NCBI GenBank assembly: GCA_947564265.1
Contig: CANOBK010000002.1
Span: 105,674-169,673 of the forward strand
Length of the DNA: 64,000 bases
Reading direction: 5' to 3'
Source of the DNA: an uncultured Caryophanales bacterium
Lineage (GTDB): Bacteria > Bacillota_I > Bacilli_A > RF39 > UBA660
Shown here: piece after piece, positions 35,505 through 44,468 of the stretch
Layout of the letters: the number at the start of each line of letters is the position of its first letter
Numbering within the stretch: position 1 is the stretch's first letter
Made by a program: the position numbers and the translations under genes
Notes under the pieces: generated by a model
What the model saw: only the letters and a program-made list of their open reading frames with translations
Told to the model about the DNA's origin: nothing
Databases searched by the model: none

Positions 35505-35963
35505 TTAATTTTGTTCCGAAATCATTTTTTTCTTTTGAATCCCTTTAACGAAGGAGTTTATCATTTCATCTGGTATTTCAACCGCATCATCGTATAAAGA
35601 TTTTTCTCCAACTTTTTCTGGATCAATTGTACCAAACATATCGTATGCTAGCATTTCCATATCTTCTTTAATTTCATCAATATCATAGATACAACGAAGT
35701 TCAATTTTATTATCCTTTGGAGAAGTAAGTTGAAGCGCATGCCTACCAAAATCGATCTGTTCTTTCCTTTTCCAGCTCATTAATACTTTCGCAACATCCG
35801 TTTCAACATCTAATTCTACAAAAACATCCGAGAAACTTTCAAGACATTCTGCTATTACAGAATAGATTAATATTTCTGAAGTCTTCTCAGCTACTACTGC
35901 TTTTTTCCACACATTCGGTATTTTTTCTTGTGTATAAAAATTACACATTTTTTGATAATCCAT
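35505..35963 (-). CDS. Hypothetical protein
   Basis: A 152-residue acidic protein of no family I recognise. It opens with a helical YQKMCNFYTQEKIP segment, carries CLESFSDVFVELDVETDVAKVLMSW in the middle, and ends with a helix rich in Lys and Ile. No signal peptide or membrane segment. It is monocistronic between its own terminator and the divergent rpsD promoter region. Ribosome site AAAGGATG. Confidence 0.6.
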   Translation of the reverse strand: MDYQKMCNFYTQEKIPNVWKKAVVAEKTSEILIYSVIAECLESFSDVFVELDVETDVAKVLMSWKRKEQIDFGRHALQLTSPKDNKIELRCIYDIDEIKEDMEMLAYDMFGTIDPEKVGEKSLYDDAVEIPDEMINSFVKGIQKKKMISEQN

Positions 35964-36080
35964 AAAACATCATCCTTTCATAAATTATTTTAGCACAAGC
36001 AACTTCTATTTCAAAGAACAAAATAAAATGATAAAACAGTATATAAATGGAAATATTAAGTGGATAAATAGAAAATTCAC

Positions 36081-36109
36081 TTGACTTTCTACCATTCATC
36101 CCTTATAAT
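36081..36109 (+). promoter_or_regulatory. Sigma-A promoter of rpsD
   Basis: TTGACT (36081-36086) and TATAAT (36104-36109) separated by exactly 17 nt, upstream of the S4 leader. The region 35964-36080 before it shows nothing else that I can recognise. Confidence 0.85.
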
Positions 36110-36114
36110 CTAGA

Positions 36115-36262
36115 GTGCATATTCATTGAACAGCGCATATTCGTTTGTATTAATGTGTTCTTTAAATGATTAGTACCCTTCGCTGTTAGGTGAACGTATG
36201 AAAAAGAACTCCCTAATATGAAACGAATATCAATTCGATGCTTATGAAATATCGAAGGAGGA
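36115..36262 (+). promoter_or_regulatory. Ribosomal protein S4 autoregulatory leader of rpsD
   Basis: About 150 nt of structured 5' leader between the promoter and rpsD. ATATTCGTTT (near 36137) can pair with AAACGAATAT (near 36221) and AACAGCG (near 36130) with CGCTGTT (near 36181), a nested pattern with unpaired GG and A stretches between, as in the pseudoknotted S4 leaders of Bacillota. S4 is expected to bind it and repress its own translation or transcription. The AAGGAGG ribosome site at 36257 is partly covered by the last hairpin. Confidence 0.65.
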
Positions 36263-36269
36263 AAGAAAT

Positions 36270-36872
36270 ATGGCAAGATATACAGGGCCAAGTTACAAAC
36301 AATCTCGTAGAGTTAACTTTTCATTAAGTGAAACTGGAAAAGAATTAGCTCGTCGTCCTTACGGACCAGGACAACATGGAAAAGACAGAAGAGGAAAACT
36401 TTCTAACTATGCAGAACAGTTAAAAGAAAAGCAAAAGGTTAGATTCATGTATGGAGTAAACGAAAGACAATTCAAGAAAACTTTCAAAGAGGCAGCAAAC
36501 ATGAAAGGAATTCATGGTGAAAACTTCTTAAAATTGCTAGAGTCAAGATTAGATAACGTTGTTTATCGTTTAGGACTTGCATCTACTCGTCGTGGAGCTA
36601 GACAATTAGTAAATCACGGACATATTACAGTAGATGGGAAGAAAGTAGATATTCCATCATTCCGTGTAAAAGTAGGTTCAACAATTGCAGTAAAAGAAAG
36701 TTCTAAAGAACATCCAGCAATGAAAGCCGCTTTAGAAAAGGTAAATAAAAGAGTAGAATTTGTAACTTTTGATGACAAAAAATTAGAAGGTAAACTTGTT
36801 AGATTACCTGAACGTAGCGAACTTAACGCTGACATTAACGAATCATTAATCGTTGAATTCTATAACAGATAA
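36270..36872 (+). CDS. rpsD: 30S ribosomal protein S4
   Basis: A 200-residue S4: [14 protein letters not shown] start, [10 protein letters not shown], the S4 RNA-binding domain [15 protein letters not shown] and [19 protein letters not shown], and the [10 protein letters not shown] end. This is the short, cysteine-free form of S4 without the zinc-binding CxxC..C motif. It is one of the few plus-strand genes, with its own promoter, leader and terminator, as in Bacillus, where rpsD is monocistronic. Confidence 0.98.
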   Translation: MARYTGPSYKQSRRVNFSLSETGKELARRPYGPGQHGKDRRGKLSNYAEQLKEKQKVRFMYGVNERQFKKTFKEAANMKGIHGENFLKLLESRLDNVVYRLGLASTRRGARQLVNHGHITVDGKKVDIPSFRVKVGSTIAVKESSKEHPAMKAALEKVNKRVEFVTFDDKKLEGKLVRLPERSELNADINESLIVEFYNR

Positions 36873-36876
36873 AAAA

Positions 36877-36903
36877 AGAAAGCACATTTAATGTGCTTTT
36901 TTC
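36877..36903 (+). terminator. Terminator of rpsD
   Basis: AAAGCACAT / ATGTGCTTT stem with a 3-nt loop and a T-tract, 5 nt past the stop codon at 36872. AAAAAAG upstream makes it potentially two-way. Confidence 0.9.
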
Positions 36904-36946
36904 GTTTGATAAATCAAAATAAAAAGTCTCTAGTATGAGGCTTTTA

Positions 36947-37870
36947 TTATGCACTTTTATAAATATAAATTTTTGGTTTAGAATAGAAAATAATTCTTGT
37001 TGTGGGTAGATAAGGATAAAGTATGATTTTTTTAGAAGAAAGATTAGAAGGATAAATATGAAGATTTGGAAACATAGGACTTCTTAAAAATAAAGGAGTC
37101 CTATTTTGATAATAAGATTCTTCCATCCATATTCTTTCAATCATACGAGCCATTATTACACGTCGCATTGCCATAAAATCGAAAACATGAGACTCATAGG
37201 AACTTCTAGAAACATCCGTTGAATTTTTAAAACTAGTCCCCTGTCTTGTTTGATAACAATGAGAAGAAGATGAAGCTGATTGGGACTTTTTAAAACCTTT
37301 TCTCATACTTTGAAATGCATCAAATTGCTGATGAAGTTCCTTCCCAGTAGAAATATAGATATGATGCTCTCTACACCAAAATAAGAAACGTTTAATATCA
37401 TACTCTATATAACCACACTGTTTCAACATATCAGAAATTGTCTGCTCAGAAAAATAAGGATCTTCTGCAAATGAATTTTTCTTGAAGTTACGATCATTCG
37501 ATTGACTACTAGAATTCGTAAAAGTCCAGTTATTAGACCGAGATTGATTTTCACTTTTTTGGTTATTACTTGTACCAAATTCAGATGATTGATAACGATA
37601 AGGTGCACTATTTCTTTTTTCTTCTGAATTATAATATTCATCGTATAAATTTCTTGTATCTGAATTTTTCAAAATTCCATAAGCAATTCCAAGTTGTTTC
37701 ATTTTTTCTTCATTTGCTGTGGGCGCATCAGGATGATACATTTTACATAATCGTCGATAATTCTTTTTAATCTCTTCTACAGTAGCTTTTGAATCTACTT
37801 CCAATAGACGATAAAAATCCTGAAACGTTCCATTTTCATAAAATGAACTTACCTTTGAATCTGCCTCCAT
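36947..37870 (-). CDS. J-domain protein with Ser-rich, poorly ordered tail
   Basis: A 307-residue protein. The J domain is at residues 17-80: DFYRLLEVDSKATVEEIKKNYRRLCKMYHPDAP, with the HPD motif and the AYGILKN helix. J domains stimulate DnaK ATPase activity. The next 110 residues are Ser/Asn-rich and probably disordered, and the C-terminus is rich in aromatic and basic residues (MRRVIMARMIERIWMEESYYQN). No G/F-rich region, zinc finger or C-terminal peptide-binding domain, so it is not canonical DnaJ (type III-like). GGAGG ribosome site. The upstream J-domain gene probably belongs to the same transcript. Confidence 0.8.
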   Translation of the reverse strand: MEADSKVSSFYENGTFQDFYRLLEVDSKATVEEIKKNYRRLCKMYHPDAPTANEEKMKQLGIAYGILKNSDTRNLYDEYYNSEEKRNSAPYRYQSSEFGTSNNQKSENQSRSNNWTFTNSSSQSNDRNFKKNSFAEDPYFSEQTISDMLKQCGYIEYDIKRFLFWCREHHIYISTGKELHQQFDAFQSMRKGFKKSQSASSSSHCYQTRQGTSFKNSTDVSRSSYESHVFDFMAMRRVIMARMIERIWMEESYYQNRTPLFLRSPMFPNLHIYPSNLSSKKIILYPYLPTTRIIFYSKPKIYIYKSA

Positions 37871-37960
37871 AGTAATACCTCCTTAACAATGGATTATTAT
37901 ACTACTAAAAAAATTTTTTTCAATCCCATTTCAATTTAAAAATTTAAATTCAAAGTGCTT

Positions 37961-39655
37961 CTATTTAATCTTTTTTTGCATATATCCTGTTTCTTTTTCT
38001 ATCCAATTTCCATATTTTTCATTAGCTTGCTCACATAAAATTAATAAAACAGAATCTGCATCACCTAATCTTGAATCTCCATCTGTAAATTTTCTAGAAT
38101 CCAAATGCTCTTTTTTATATAATACCGTTTTTCCATAGTAGTCCATGGTTAAATAAAATCCATTATATAAATATAAAACATCGAGATCCCCTATTTTTTT
38201 CCCAATAAAATCACCATCTAAAATAATTCTTCTAATCGGAAGATAACGATCTATTTTTTCAAGCGTAGGTTTTTTCATTTCCATTTTTTGAAACATTCCT
38301 AACTCATTTTCAAACACAATCTCATAGTTTTTTTTCAATCGATGTAGTATCAAAAAAGGATTTTCCCTATTTTCTTCTAAGCTAATAAAAAGATAATCAG
38401 GATTAGTAATTAAGTCAGTTGAGGAAGAACAAATATTGAGTGCAAATTGTAAAGTCAGTAATATATCTTCGGTTGCATAATCTACCACTAAGCCCTGCTC
38501 TACTTCCATTAATGTATCGACTGTGATAATCCCATTGCTTGCTAGTTCAAGAATTTCAAGCATATAATCCAAAAACAAATTAATATTTTTGTTTCTGGCA
38601 AAATTTTGTTCTCGCATCTTAATACCAAGAAAATTTGACATATCATTCCAAACATTTTCCAAATAGAAATCTCTATCAAAAGTAATATTTTGATATACAT
38701 CTAAAGGAGGAGAGTCTGGTGAATATTCAATTCTATTAACAGAAAGATGAATCACTTTTTCTAAAAAGATACGATTCATGTATCCTCTAAATGAAAATTT
38801 TTCTAAAAGAGAGGATAATAAACTTACTGCTTCTGCTTCCTTTAAAAAATCAATTAAACAAAGAATACTTTTTCCAAGAGTTACTTCTTTCATAGAATTA
38901 CGTAAGACTTCAATTGCAATCTTTCTTATATCATCATCTCTCATTATGTGTGGTTGTCCATTAACCATTGATCGAACATTTCTTATGATAATATCATTTA
39001 AATCTGTTTGATTGAATCCCAATATTTTTTGAGCAAGTCTATATTCTAAGGTATTTTCCACAACGGGTATAATTTGGTGTTTATATTCTGTTTCATATTT
39101 TTTAATTAGTTCACTATAAAAAACCAATTGTTCACTTAATGATTTAAAATTTTCCTTTTTCTTTATCTTTAAATGTGGATTCTCTGTAAAAAAGCGATTG
39201 GCAAAACGATTCATTTCAAGAAAAACATTTTGTTCAAATTGCTCTTTAATTGCCTCTATTTCCCCTTTAGAAGAACTAACCTCTACCATATTCATATAAC
39301 CTTTAAATAATAGATAAAGGTTATTTAGGTAATTCATGTAATTAAAAGAAACCAAGTCTAACTTCTCTAAATCTACATAAATCATATTGTACATCTTCTG
39401 TTTAGTATCTTCTCTGATGATAGACAAATCTTCTTCTTTATGATACTTACTACCTCTATATTCTAATTCTTTTTTTAATAAGTCATGAGCTACATTGATG
39501 TCTTGTGACGTTGCAGTAGAATCAACAGAAAGATTCGCATCAGGATGATTCTTTTTCTGTAGTGCACGATATGCAGCTTTTACTTTTTTTTCAGTAAGTG
39601 GTTCTTGTACGTTAAGTAACTCCATTGCTCGCTGAATAGTCATTTGAGTAGCCAT
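37961..39655 (-). CDS. Large J-domain protein of unknown role
   Basis: A 564-residue protein with an N-terminal J domain (IQRAMELLNVQEPLTEKKVKAAYRALQKKNHPDAN, HPD at about 37-39) and then a 490-residue helical region of no recognised family, ending with IDRYLPIRRIILDGDFIGKKIGDLDVLYLYNGFYL, a beta-rich segment. It sits directly upstream of the second J-domain gene with a 91-nt gap on the same strand. Two adjacent genes with diverged J domains suggest a specialised DnaK co-chaperone pair. Ribosome site AGGG. Confidence 0.78.
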   Translation of the reverse strand: MATQMTIQRAMELLNVQEPLTEKKVKAAYRALQKKNHPDANLSVDSTATSQDINVAHDLLKKELEYRGSKYHKEEDLSIIREDTKQKMYNMIYVDLEKLDLVSFNYMNYLNNLYLLFKGYMNMVEVSSSKGEIEAIKEQFEQNVFLEMNRFANRFFTENPHLKIKKKENFKSLSEQLVFYSELIKKYETEYKHQIIPVVENTLEYRLAQKILGFNQTDLNDIIIRNVRSMVNGQPHIMRDDDIRKIAIEVLRNSMKEVTLGKSILCLIDFLKEAEAVSLLSSLLEKFSFRGYMNRIFLEKVIHLSVNRIEYSPDSPPLDVYQNITFDRDFYLENVWNDMSNFLGIKMREQNFARNKNINLFLDYMLEILELASNGIITVDTLMEVEQGLVVDYATEDILLTLQFALNICSSSTDLITNPDYLFISLEENRENPFLILHRLKKNYEIVFENELGMFQKMEMKKPTLEKIDRYLPIRRIILDGDFIGKKIGDLDVLYLYNGFYLTMDYYGKTVLYKKEHLDSRKFTDGDSRLGDADSVLLILCEQANEKYGNWIEKETGYMQKKIK

Positions 39656-39771
39656 TTCAATCCCTTCCCCTTTTTTTATCAGGGCTTATTATAACATAAA
39701 TACCACGTTTTGAAAAGGGCTAACTTCATATAACAATAAAAATTTTTTTCCACAAAAAGTGTGAATAATTC

Positions 39772-40572
39772 CTAACTCAAGAATTTATCATGAACTTTAT
39801 CCACAAAGGTATTAGAAAAGCGAAGACAATGAATTCGTTTTTGTTTTACCACAGTATCAATTTTTTGAACATTAGAAAACGAAGTATTCACACCATCTAC
39901 CGTTACCATAAATTCATTTTTTTTGCTTCTAGGAAGAATGGTAACTGTTTTATTTTCTGGAATAATTAAAGAATTTCTTAAAGCACAGTAAACCTTTGAA
40001 TTTAAAGGTGCGATGGGAGTTAATTGAAGGGTATGAAAATCATCAAAGACAATACTTCCTCCAAACGATAAATTATAGGCAGTCGATCCAGCAGAAGTCG
40101 CGATTAACATTCCATCTCCTGCATAATGCTCCAATAATCGATTCTCAATTTTTACATCAAAATGACAAGTATCTAATAAACTATTTCGTACTACAATCTC
40201 ATTTAGGGATTTAAAATCCTGAATTTCTTCTTCGGTATATACTGTTGTTTCTTGAATCCCTAAAGGAGAAACCTCATAAGAACTATCTTTTAAACTTTGA
40301 ACAAACTGATCCATTTCTTCGAACTTAACTTCCTGTAGAAATCCTAAAGTTCCAGCATTGATTCCTACATAATAAATCTCTTCATCAAAGTCATTTTCCT
40401 TCACCATTCTTAGAAAAGATCCATCTCCACCAATCGCAATCGCTAAATCATAGTTAGAATCAACACAAATAAAATGGGCATCTTCTAATCTTTTTTGAAC
40501 AGAATAGGCAATTGATTGAGCTCTTTCATTCTCATTCACAAACAATTTAAAGTTTTGGATCTTCTTACTCAT
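39772..40572 (-). CDS. nadK: NAD kinase
   Basis: A 267-residue NAD kinase (NAD + ATP to NADP). Motifs: IAIGGDGSFLR with the GGDG loop, GINAGTLGFLQEV, RNSLLDTCHFDVKI (a VNE-like region), LLEHYAGDGMLIATSAGSTAYNLSFGG and PIAPLNSKVYCALRNSLI. The frame extends upstream to 40656, but the ATG at 40572 gives the normal family start SKKIQNFKLFVN. Its ribosome site is weak, and it overlaps the Nudix-like regulator gene, so expression is probably coupled to that gene. Part of the NAD cluster. Confidence 0.92.
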   Translation of the reverse strand: MSKKIQNFKLFVNENERAQSIAYSVQKRLEDAHFICVDSNYDLAIAIGGDGSFLRMVKENDFDEEIYYVGINAGTLGFLQEVKFEEMDQFVQSLKDSSYEVSPLGIQETTVYTEEEIQDFKSLNEIVVRNSLLDTCHFDVKIENRLLEHYAGDGMLIATSAGSTAYNLSFGGSIVFDDFHTLQLTPIAPLNSKVYCALRNSLIIPENKTVTILPRSKKNEFMVTVDGVNTSFSNVQKIDTVVKQKRIHCLRFSNTFVDKVHDKFLS

Positions 40573-41398
40573 GATTTTTCTTATAACGGAACAAGGCAGA
40601 AGGCCTATGTCCTCCCCCTGTTTGTACCTTATCCGTTTTCTCCACTTTATTGGCAATAATTCTACGGAATGCTGGATCTAATAATTCTTTTCCTAAAATG
40701 ACCTCATATACTTGTTGGAGTTCTCCCAATGTGAAATATTCTCCCATCATGTTAAAGACAACATCTGTATAAGAAATTTTATTCTTTAGTCGTGAAATTC
40801 CTGAAACAATCGTTTTTGCATGATCGAAAGCAAGTGCGTCGTTCTTCTTTATGATATATTCATATCGATCACTAGTAGGGCTCTTTAACTTCTTTCCAAT
40901 TACAATAGAAAAATGTTCGATTCCATTATCAAAAGATACTTGAATTTCTTTTTCATCTTCCAAAATATCCATGGAAAACCAAGAAGCGTTTTCCGTAATG
41001 CAATCCTCTAGTTTATTCTTATCTACCAAAGCAATATAAGAAACACTAACAATTCTCATTCTAGGATCACGATTGACATCACCAAACGTATAAAGTTGTT
41101 CCATATAAATATTGTGTAAGTTCGTTTCTCGTTCCAAAATTCGTTTTGCAGCATCATCAATTGTCTCATCGATACCGACAAATCCCCCAGGAAGACACCA
41201 TTTTCCCTTAAATGGATAAGTATCTCTTTTTACTAATAATACACTAAAATTTTTCTTAGACAGTTTTCGATAATTCCCAGTATTTTCACTCGAAACACTA
41301 AAAATTGCCATATCTGTTGTAAGAGACAATTTTTCAAATTGACTTGAATCATATTCTTTTAAGAACTCTTCCTCTGATTGATATTCTTTTCCATCCAT
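40565..41398 (-). CDS. nrtR: NrtR-like regulator of NAD metabolism (degenerate Nudix + winged helix)
   Basis: A 277-residue protein with an N-terminal Nudix domain (about residues 25-165) and a C-terminal winged helix (about 200-270: YTDVVFNMMGEYFTLGELQQVYEVILG, then RRIIANKVEKT and RPSALFRYK). The Nudix box GFVGIDETIDDAAKRILERE reads R-I-L-E-R-E where the active form needs R-E-U-x-E-E, so hydrolysis is probably lost, as in NrtR repressors, which sense ADP-ribose. The start ATG at 41398 follows GAGGTG. Location among nadK, pncC and nadD supports a role as the local NAD regulator, likely binding the 21-bp palindromes at 44383-44453 and 55169-55245. Confidence 0.82.
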   Translation of the reverse strand: MDGKEYQSEEEFLKEYDSSQFEKLSLTTDMAIFSVSSENTGNYRKLSKKNFSVLLVKRDTYPFKGKWCLPGGFVGIDETIDDAAKRILERETNLHNIYMEQLYTFGDVNRDPRMRIVSVSYIALVDKNKLEDCITENASWFSMDILEDEKEIQVSFDNGIEHFSIVIGKKLKSPTSDRYEYIIKKNDALAFDHAKTIVSGISRLKNKISYTDVVFNMMGEYFTLGELQQVYEVILGKELLDPAFRRIIANKVEKTDKVQTGGGHRPSALFRYKKNHE

Positions 41399-41456
41399 AA
41401 AAACACCTCTTTTTCTCAATTTGATTATAACAATTTAGTAAATAAAAGACAAGCAA

Positions 41457-41936
41457 TCAATTTAGAATTTCCAAAAATAAATCTATGATTTCTTTTAAGA
41501 CTGTATTTTTATTCCGATAACGAATAAATTCATGAACCTCTACTTGCCTCTGATACACTTTTTTCTGATCACGATCATAAATACTAATGTAAATTTTATT
41601 TTTAGCATCTACCGGATTTTCTGGATCAATTACATTTAACATTCCCGTAATTCCAATTCCATAATTACTATCTGAAAACTCTGAAATTGCTTGACTCATA
41701 GCATCTGCCGTTTCTTGACTATAAACAGTATATTTTTCAATAATTTCTTTAGGTACTCCCATTTTCATTTTATATTCATTAGAGTAAGTAACAGCTGCAA
41801 AATGAAAGACATCACTCGCTCCCCCAACATTTGTAATGAGATTGGCAACGCCTCCACCAGTACAGGACTCCATCGTCGCAACTGTTTTTTTCTGACTCTC
41901 TAAAATGCGAATAATTTTTCTCATATCTTCTAACAT
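41457..41936 (-). CDS. pncC: Nicotinamide-nucleotide amidohydrolase PncC (CinA C-terminal domain)
   Basis: A 159-residue CinA C-terminal-type protein, the NMN deamidase that returns NMN to the pathway as NaMN. Family motifs: TVATMESCTGGGVANLIT, the TYSNEYKMKMGV segment, SQETADAMSQA and GIGITGMLN. The larger N-terminal MoeA-like domain of full CinA is absent. An ATG six bases upstream is too close to the AGAGGG ribosome site, so 41936 is taken. It starts 27 nt after the next upstream gene's end and shares the NAD cluster. Confidence 0.87.
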   Translation of the reverse strand: MLEDMRKIIRILESQKKTVATMESCTGGGVANLITNVGGASDVFHFAAVTYSNEYKMKMGVPKEIIEKYTVYSQETADAMSQAISEFSDSNYGIGITGMLNVIDPENPVDAKNKIYISIYDRDQKKVYQRQVEVHEFIRYRNKNTVLKEIIDLFLEILN

Positions 41937-41963
41937 ATTCATTCCCTCTTTCTATTAATTTTC

Positions 41964-42563
41964 CTACCTCATCTGTCTGATATACTCTTTTATTGTATCT
42001 TTTTCAATTATCTTCTTCTCTTCTACATCGATAAATGGAAAATTACCGCCTACTGATTCCATTTTTTCTAAGAAAAAATCAATCCCTCGAGTGTCTTTAG
42101 GATAAGACATACAGTATTTAGAAAATGAACATTTCCTATTTGGAATTTTAATTCCTACCACTTTATCGAGTGGAATATAATCTTTTACTTGATACTCATC
42201 ACACCATGCTGAATATCTTTTATTGATAGGAAGTCTAGAGAGCATTCTATAATAACCAAAATTTCTTTCAACAAATTCCGTTTTAACTGCTTCCACATTT
42301 TCGATTACAAAGGCATATTGACCTGCAATGAACTCTCTATAAGAACTATTATGACTCCAAACTAAATCTGGCATGTATTTAGCAAGAGAAATCCATCTAG
42401 TCCCATTGGCAGTATTTTTTCCTTTATCTTCAAATACTTCTCCCTTTATATATTTTTTAGCACGAATCCCGCCATCCAAAATAATTCTATCGATCGTGGT
42501 TGCCGTCACCCGATGATATAAAAAATCCTGATTAATTTCAATATTACGTATTCCACTAGACAT
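41964..42563 (-). CDS. Hypothetical protein in the NAD cluster, possible ADP-ribosyltransferase fold
   Basis: A 199-residue soluble protein. FLYHRVTATTIDRIILDGGIRAKKYIKGE followed by NGTRWISLAKYMPDLV and later KVVGIKIPN resembles the opening of ADP-ribosyltransferase-type folds (His/Arg near the first strand, then an S-x-A strand, with the helix in between), but the catalytic Glu cannot be placed with confidence. Its position between pncC and nadD, in a cluster that makes NAD, is what draws attention. GGGGTG precedes the ATG at 42563; the upstream TTG and ATG lie in the ribosome site. No close family recognised. Confidence 0.6.
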   Translation of the reverse strand: MSSGIRNIEINQDFLYHRVTATTIDRIILDGGIRAKKYIKGEVFEDKGKNTANGTRWISLAKYMPDLVWSHNSSYREFIAGQYAFVIENVEAVKTEFVERNFGYYRMLSRLPINKRYSAWCDEYQVKDYIPLDKVVGIKIPNRKCSFSKYCMSYPKDTRGIDFFLEKMESVGGNFPFIDVEEKKIIEKDTIKEYIRQMR

Positions 42564-42697
42564 AAAGTCACACCCCATCAATTGCTTTTCGATATATTAT
42601 ATAATATCTTCAAATAATATTCAATTGATAAAATTTGACTAAAATCCTATATATTTCCTTTCCCAAATACTTTTTCTTTTCCATCATAATTAATCTC

Positions 42698-43291
42698 TTA
42701 TCTTTTTTCTTGATACAAATTTCTTTCTACAATGAAGTCAAATACTTTAGGAGAAAGATATTCCTTCACAAAGGTAAAATCTTTTCTTTGAAAAGCATCT
42801 CTTACCTTCGTTGATGATAAAACAAAAGGATGTACATCCGTAAATAAAACATTTTTTGGAATATTCGGATAAAGTTTTTCTAATTCTTCCCTCTTGTCAT
42901 CATCTCTTAATACAACAAGAATCTGATAATTTTCTAAAATATAAGTATAGTTCTTCCATGTAGAAAAACTAGAATAAAGATCACTTCCTAAGATAAAACA
43001 AATTTCATCATTAGAATATTTTCCCTTAAAATAATCAAGTGTCTGATAGGTATAAATCAAATGATTTTGAAGTTCATAATCAGATACTTCTAAGTGAGGA
43101 TGATCTTCTGTCATAAGACATACCATCTGATAGCGAATATCATCATCTAACAACTCTGATTTAGGATACTTTTTCCCTGTAGGAACATAAATCACTTGAT
43201 CTACATACTCGTGAGAAATCATTTCTTGTCCGATTTCTAAATGCATCCTATGAGGTGGATTAAAACTTCCACCGAAAATACCAATTCTCAT
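42698..43291 (-). CDS. nadD: Nicotinate-nucleotide adenylyltransferase
   Basis: A 197-residue nucleotidyltransferase (NaMN + ATP to deamido-NAD). Motifs: IGIFGGSFNPPHRMHLEIG with the HxGH-like site, VIYVPTGKKYPKSE, CFILGSDLYSSFSTWKNYTYIL, LSSTKVRDAF (the second substrate motif). It overlaps the PRPP synthetase gene by 4 nt (ATGA), with GGAGG upstream, and shares its promoter. Length normal for NadD. Confidence 0.94.
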   Translation of the reverse strand: MRIGIFGGSFNPPHRMHLEIGQEMISHEYVDQVIYVPTGKKYPKSELLDDDIRYQMVCLMTEDHPHLEVSDYELQNHLIYTYQTLDYFKGKYSNDEICFILGSDLYSSFSTWKNYTYILENYQILVVLRDDDKREELEKLYPNIPKNVLFTDVHPFVLSSTKVRDAFQRKDFTFVKEYLSPKVFDFIVERNLYQEKR

Positions 43292-44367
43292 GATTTTCTA
43301 CCTCCTAAAGCCTTTTGTAATATTTCATTTCTTCCATTTATTAATGTACCCATCGGTTTCTTTTCATGTAGAGTTTCAATAATCGTACTTAATTGATGAG
43401 AACAATCTACATCTTCGTACCATGGTTCCTTCTTGATAGATTCTGGTACATAACTCAAATTCGTCGAATAAAGTTTATCAAAAACTCCTTTTTCATAAGC
43501 TTCTACAAAAGGAGTAATTCCTTCGGTTAATAAGGCAAAACTTGCGACAAAGTAAACATTATTTGCTCCTCTCTTCTTAAGTTCTTCCCCAACTTCAATC
43601 ATAGAAGAACCAGAGGCAATCATATCATCAACTACTAAAACGTCTTTTCCTTCTACTGACTCTCCTAAATAGGTATGTTCTAAAATAGGGTTTTTCCCGT
43701 TAACTACTCTACTTAAATCACGTCTTTTATAAAAAGCACCCACATTACATCCTAACATTTCAGCATAATATTTTGCTCTCTCCATCGCACCAAAATCGGG
43801 ACTTACTACAAATAAATTTTCTAAATTTTCATTTTCCTTTTCAAGTAAAGTAGATAAAATTACATTCGTTGGATAAAAACTTTCAAAAGGAAGAAGAGGA
43901 ACAGCATTACTCACGTTTGGATCATGACAATCAAAGGTTACAATATGGTCAACTCCGAGTCTCTCTAATTCCTGAAGCGCAATCGCACAATCGAGAGATT
44001 CTCTACATTTTCTTTTATGCTGTCTAGATTGATACAAGAGTGGCATTACAACAGTAATTTTAGAAGCATACCCTGAAGCCGCCGAAATCACTCTTTTAAT
44101 ATCCTGAAAATGTTCATCCGGTGATAAAAAATGTTCTCTTCCATGCATAGAATATGAAGTGTCATAATTACCTACATCTGATAAAATGTATAAATCTTGA
44201 TCCCTAATACTTTCCTCAATTTTGATTTTTCCCTCTCCATTGGAAAAACGGTTATTAGAAATAGGAATAATGGTTGATTCCTGATATGTTTTTTGTAAAT
44301 GCACATCTACCTTCTTACCAAAATCCCAACAGTTTTCCATAACGACTAATTTTAAATTATTTTTCAT
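43288..44367 (-). CDS. prs: Ribose-phosphate pyrophosphokinase-like protein (NAD operon)
   Basis: A 359-residue PRPP synthetase/phosphoribosyltransferase-fold protein. The PRPP-binding loop VLVVDDMIASGSSMIEVGEEL is intact, and ISNNRFSNGEGKIKIEESIRDQDLYILSD is the PrsA flexible-loop start. It is longer than usual (about 310) and diverged, so it may be a specialised paralogue giving PRPP to the nicotinate phosphoribosyltransferase and nadD-linked pathway. It is the first gene after an operator-bearing promoter and is coupled to nadD. GGAAAG ribosome site. Confidence 0.85.
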   Translation of the reverse strand: MKNNLKLVVMENCWDFGKKVDVHLQKTYQESTIIPISNNRFSNGEGKIKIEESIRDQDLYILSDVGNYDTSYSMHGREHFLSPDEHFQDIKRVISAASGYASKITVVMPLLYQSRQHKRKCRESLDCAIALQELERLGVDHIVTFDCHDPNVSNAVPLLPFESFYPTNVILSTLLEKENENLENLFVVSPDFGAMERAKYYAEMLGCNVGAFYKRRDLSRVVNGKNPILEHTYLGESVEGKDVLVVDDMIASGSSMIEVGEELKKRGANNVYFVASFALLTEGITPFVEAYEKGVFDKLYSTNLSYVPESIKKEPWYEDVDCSHQLSTIIETLHEKKPMGTLINGRNEILQKALGGRKS

Positions 44368-44382
44368 AACTTTCCTCTTTTC

Positions 44383-44468
44383 TTATTATTTTTTTATTAA
44401 TAACATAAATCAAAAAAATAAATTTGTTTTGTTATTAACATTATATTAATAACAATGGAGTTTGTCAA
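44383..44468 (-). promoter_or_regulatory. Promoter and two operators of the prs-nadD operon
   Basis: Minus-strand promoter TTGACA (44468-44463), 17 nt, TATAAT (44445-44440). A 23-bp palindrome GTTATTAA-N7-TTAATAAC at 44431-44453 overlaps the -10 box, and a second copy with the same 7-7-7 layout (TTATTAT-N7-TTAATAA) lies in the leader at 44383-44403, 16 nt before the ATG. The same promoter/operator pair recurs at 55169-55260. NrtR is the best candidate binder. Confidence 0.75.
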
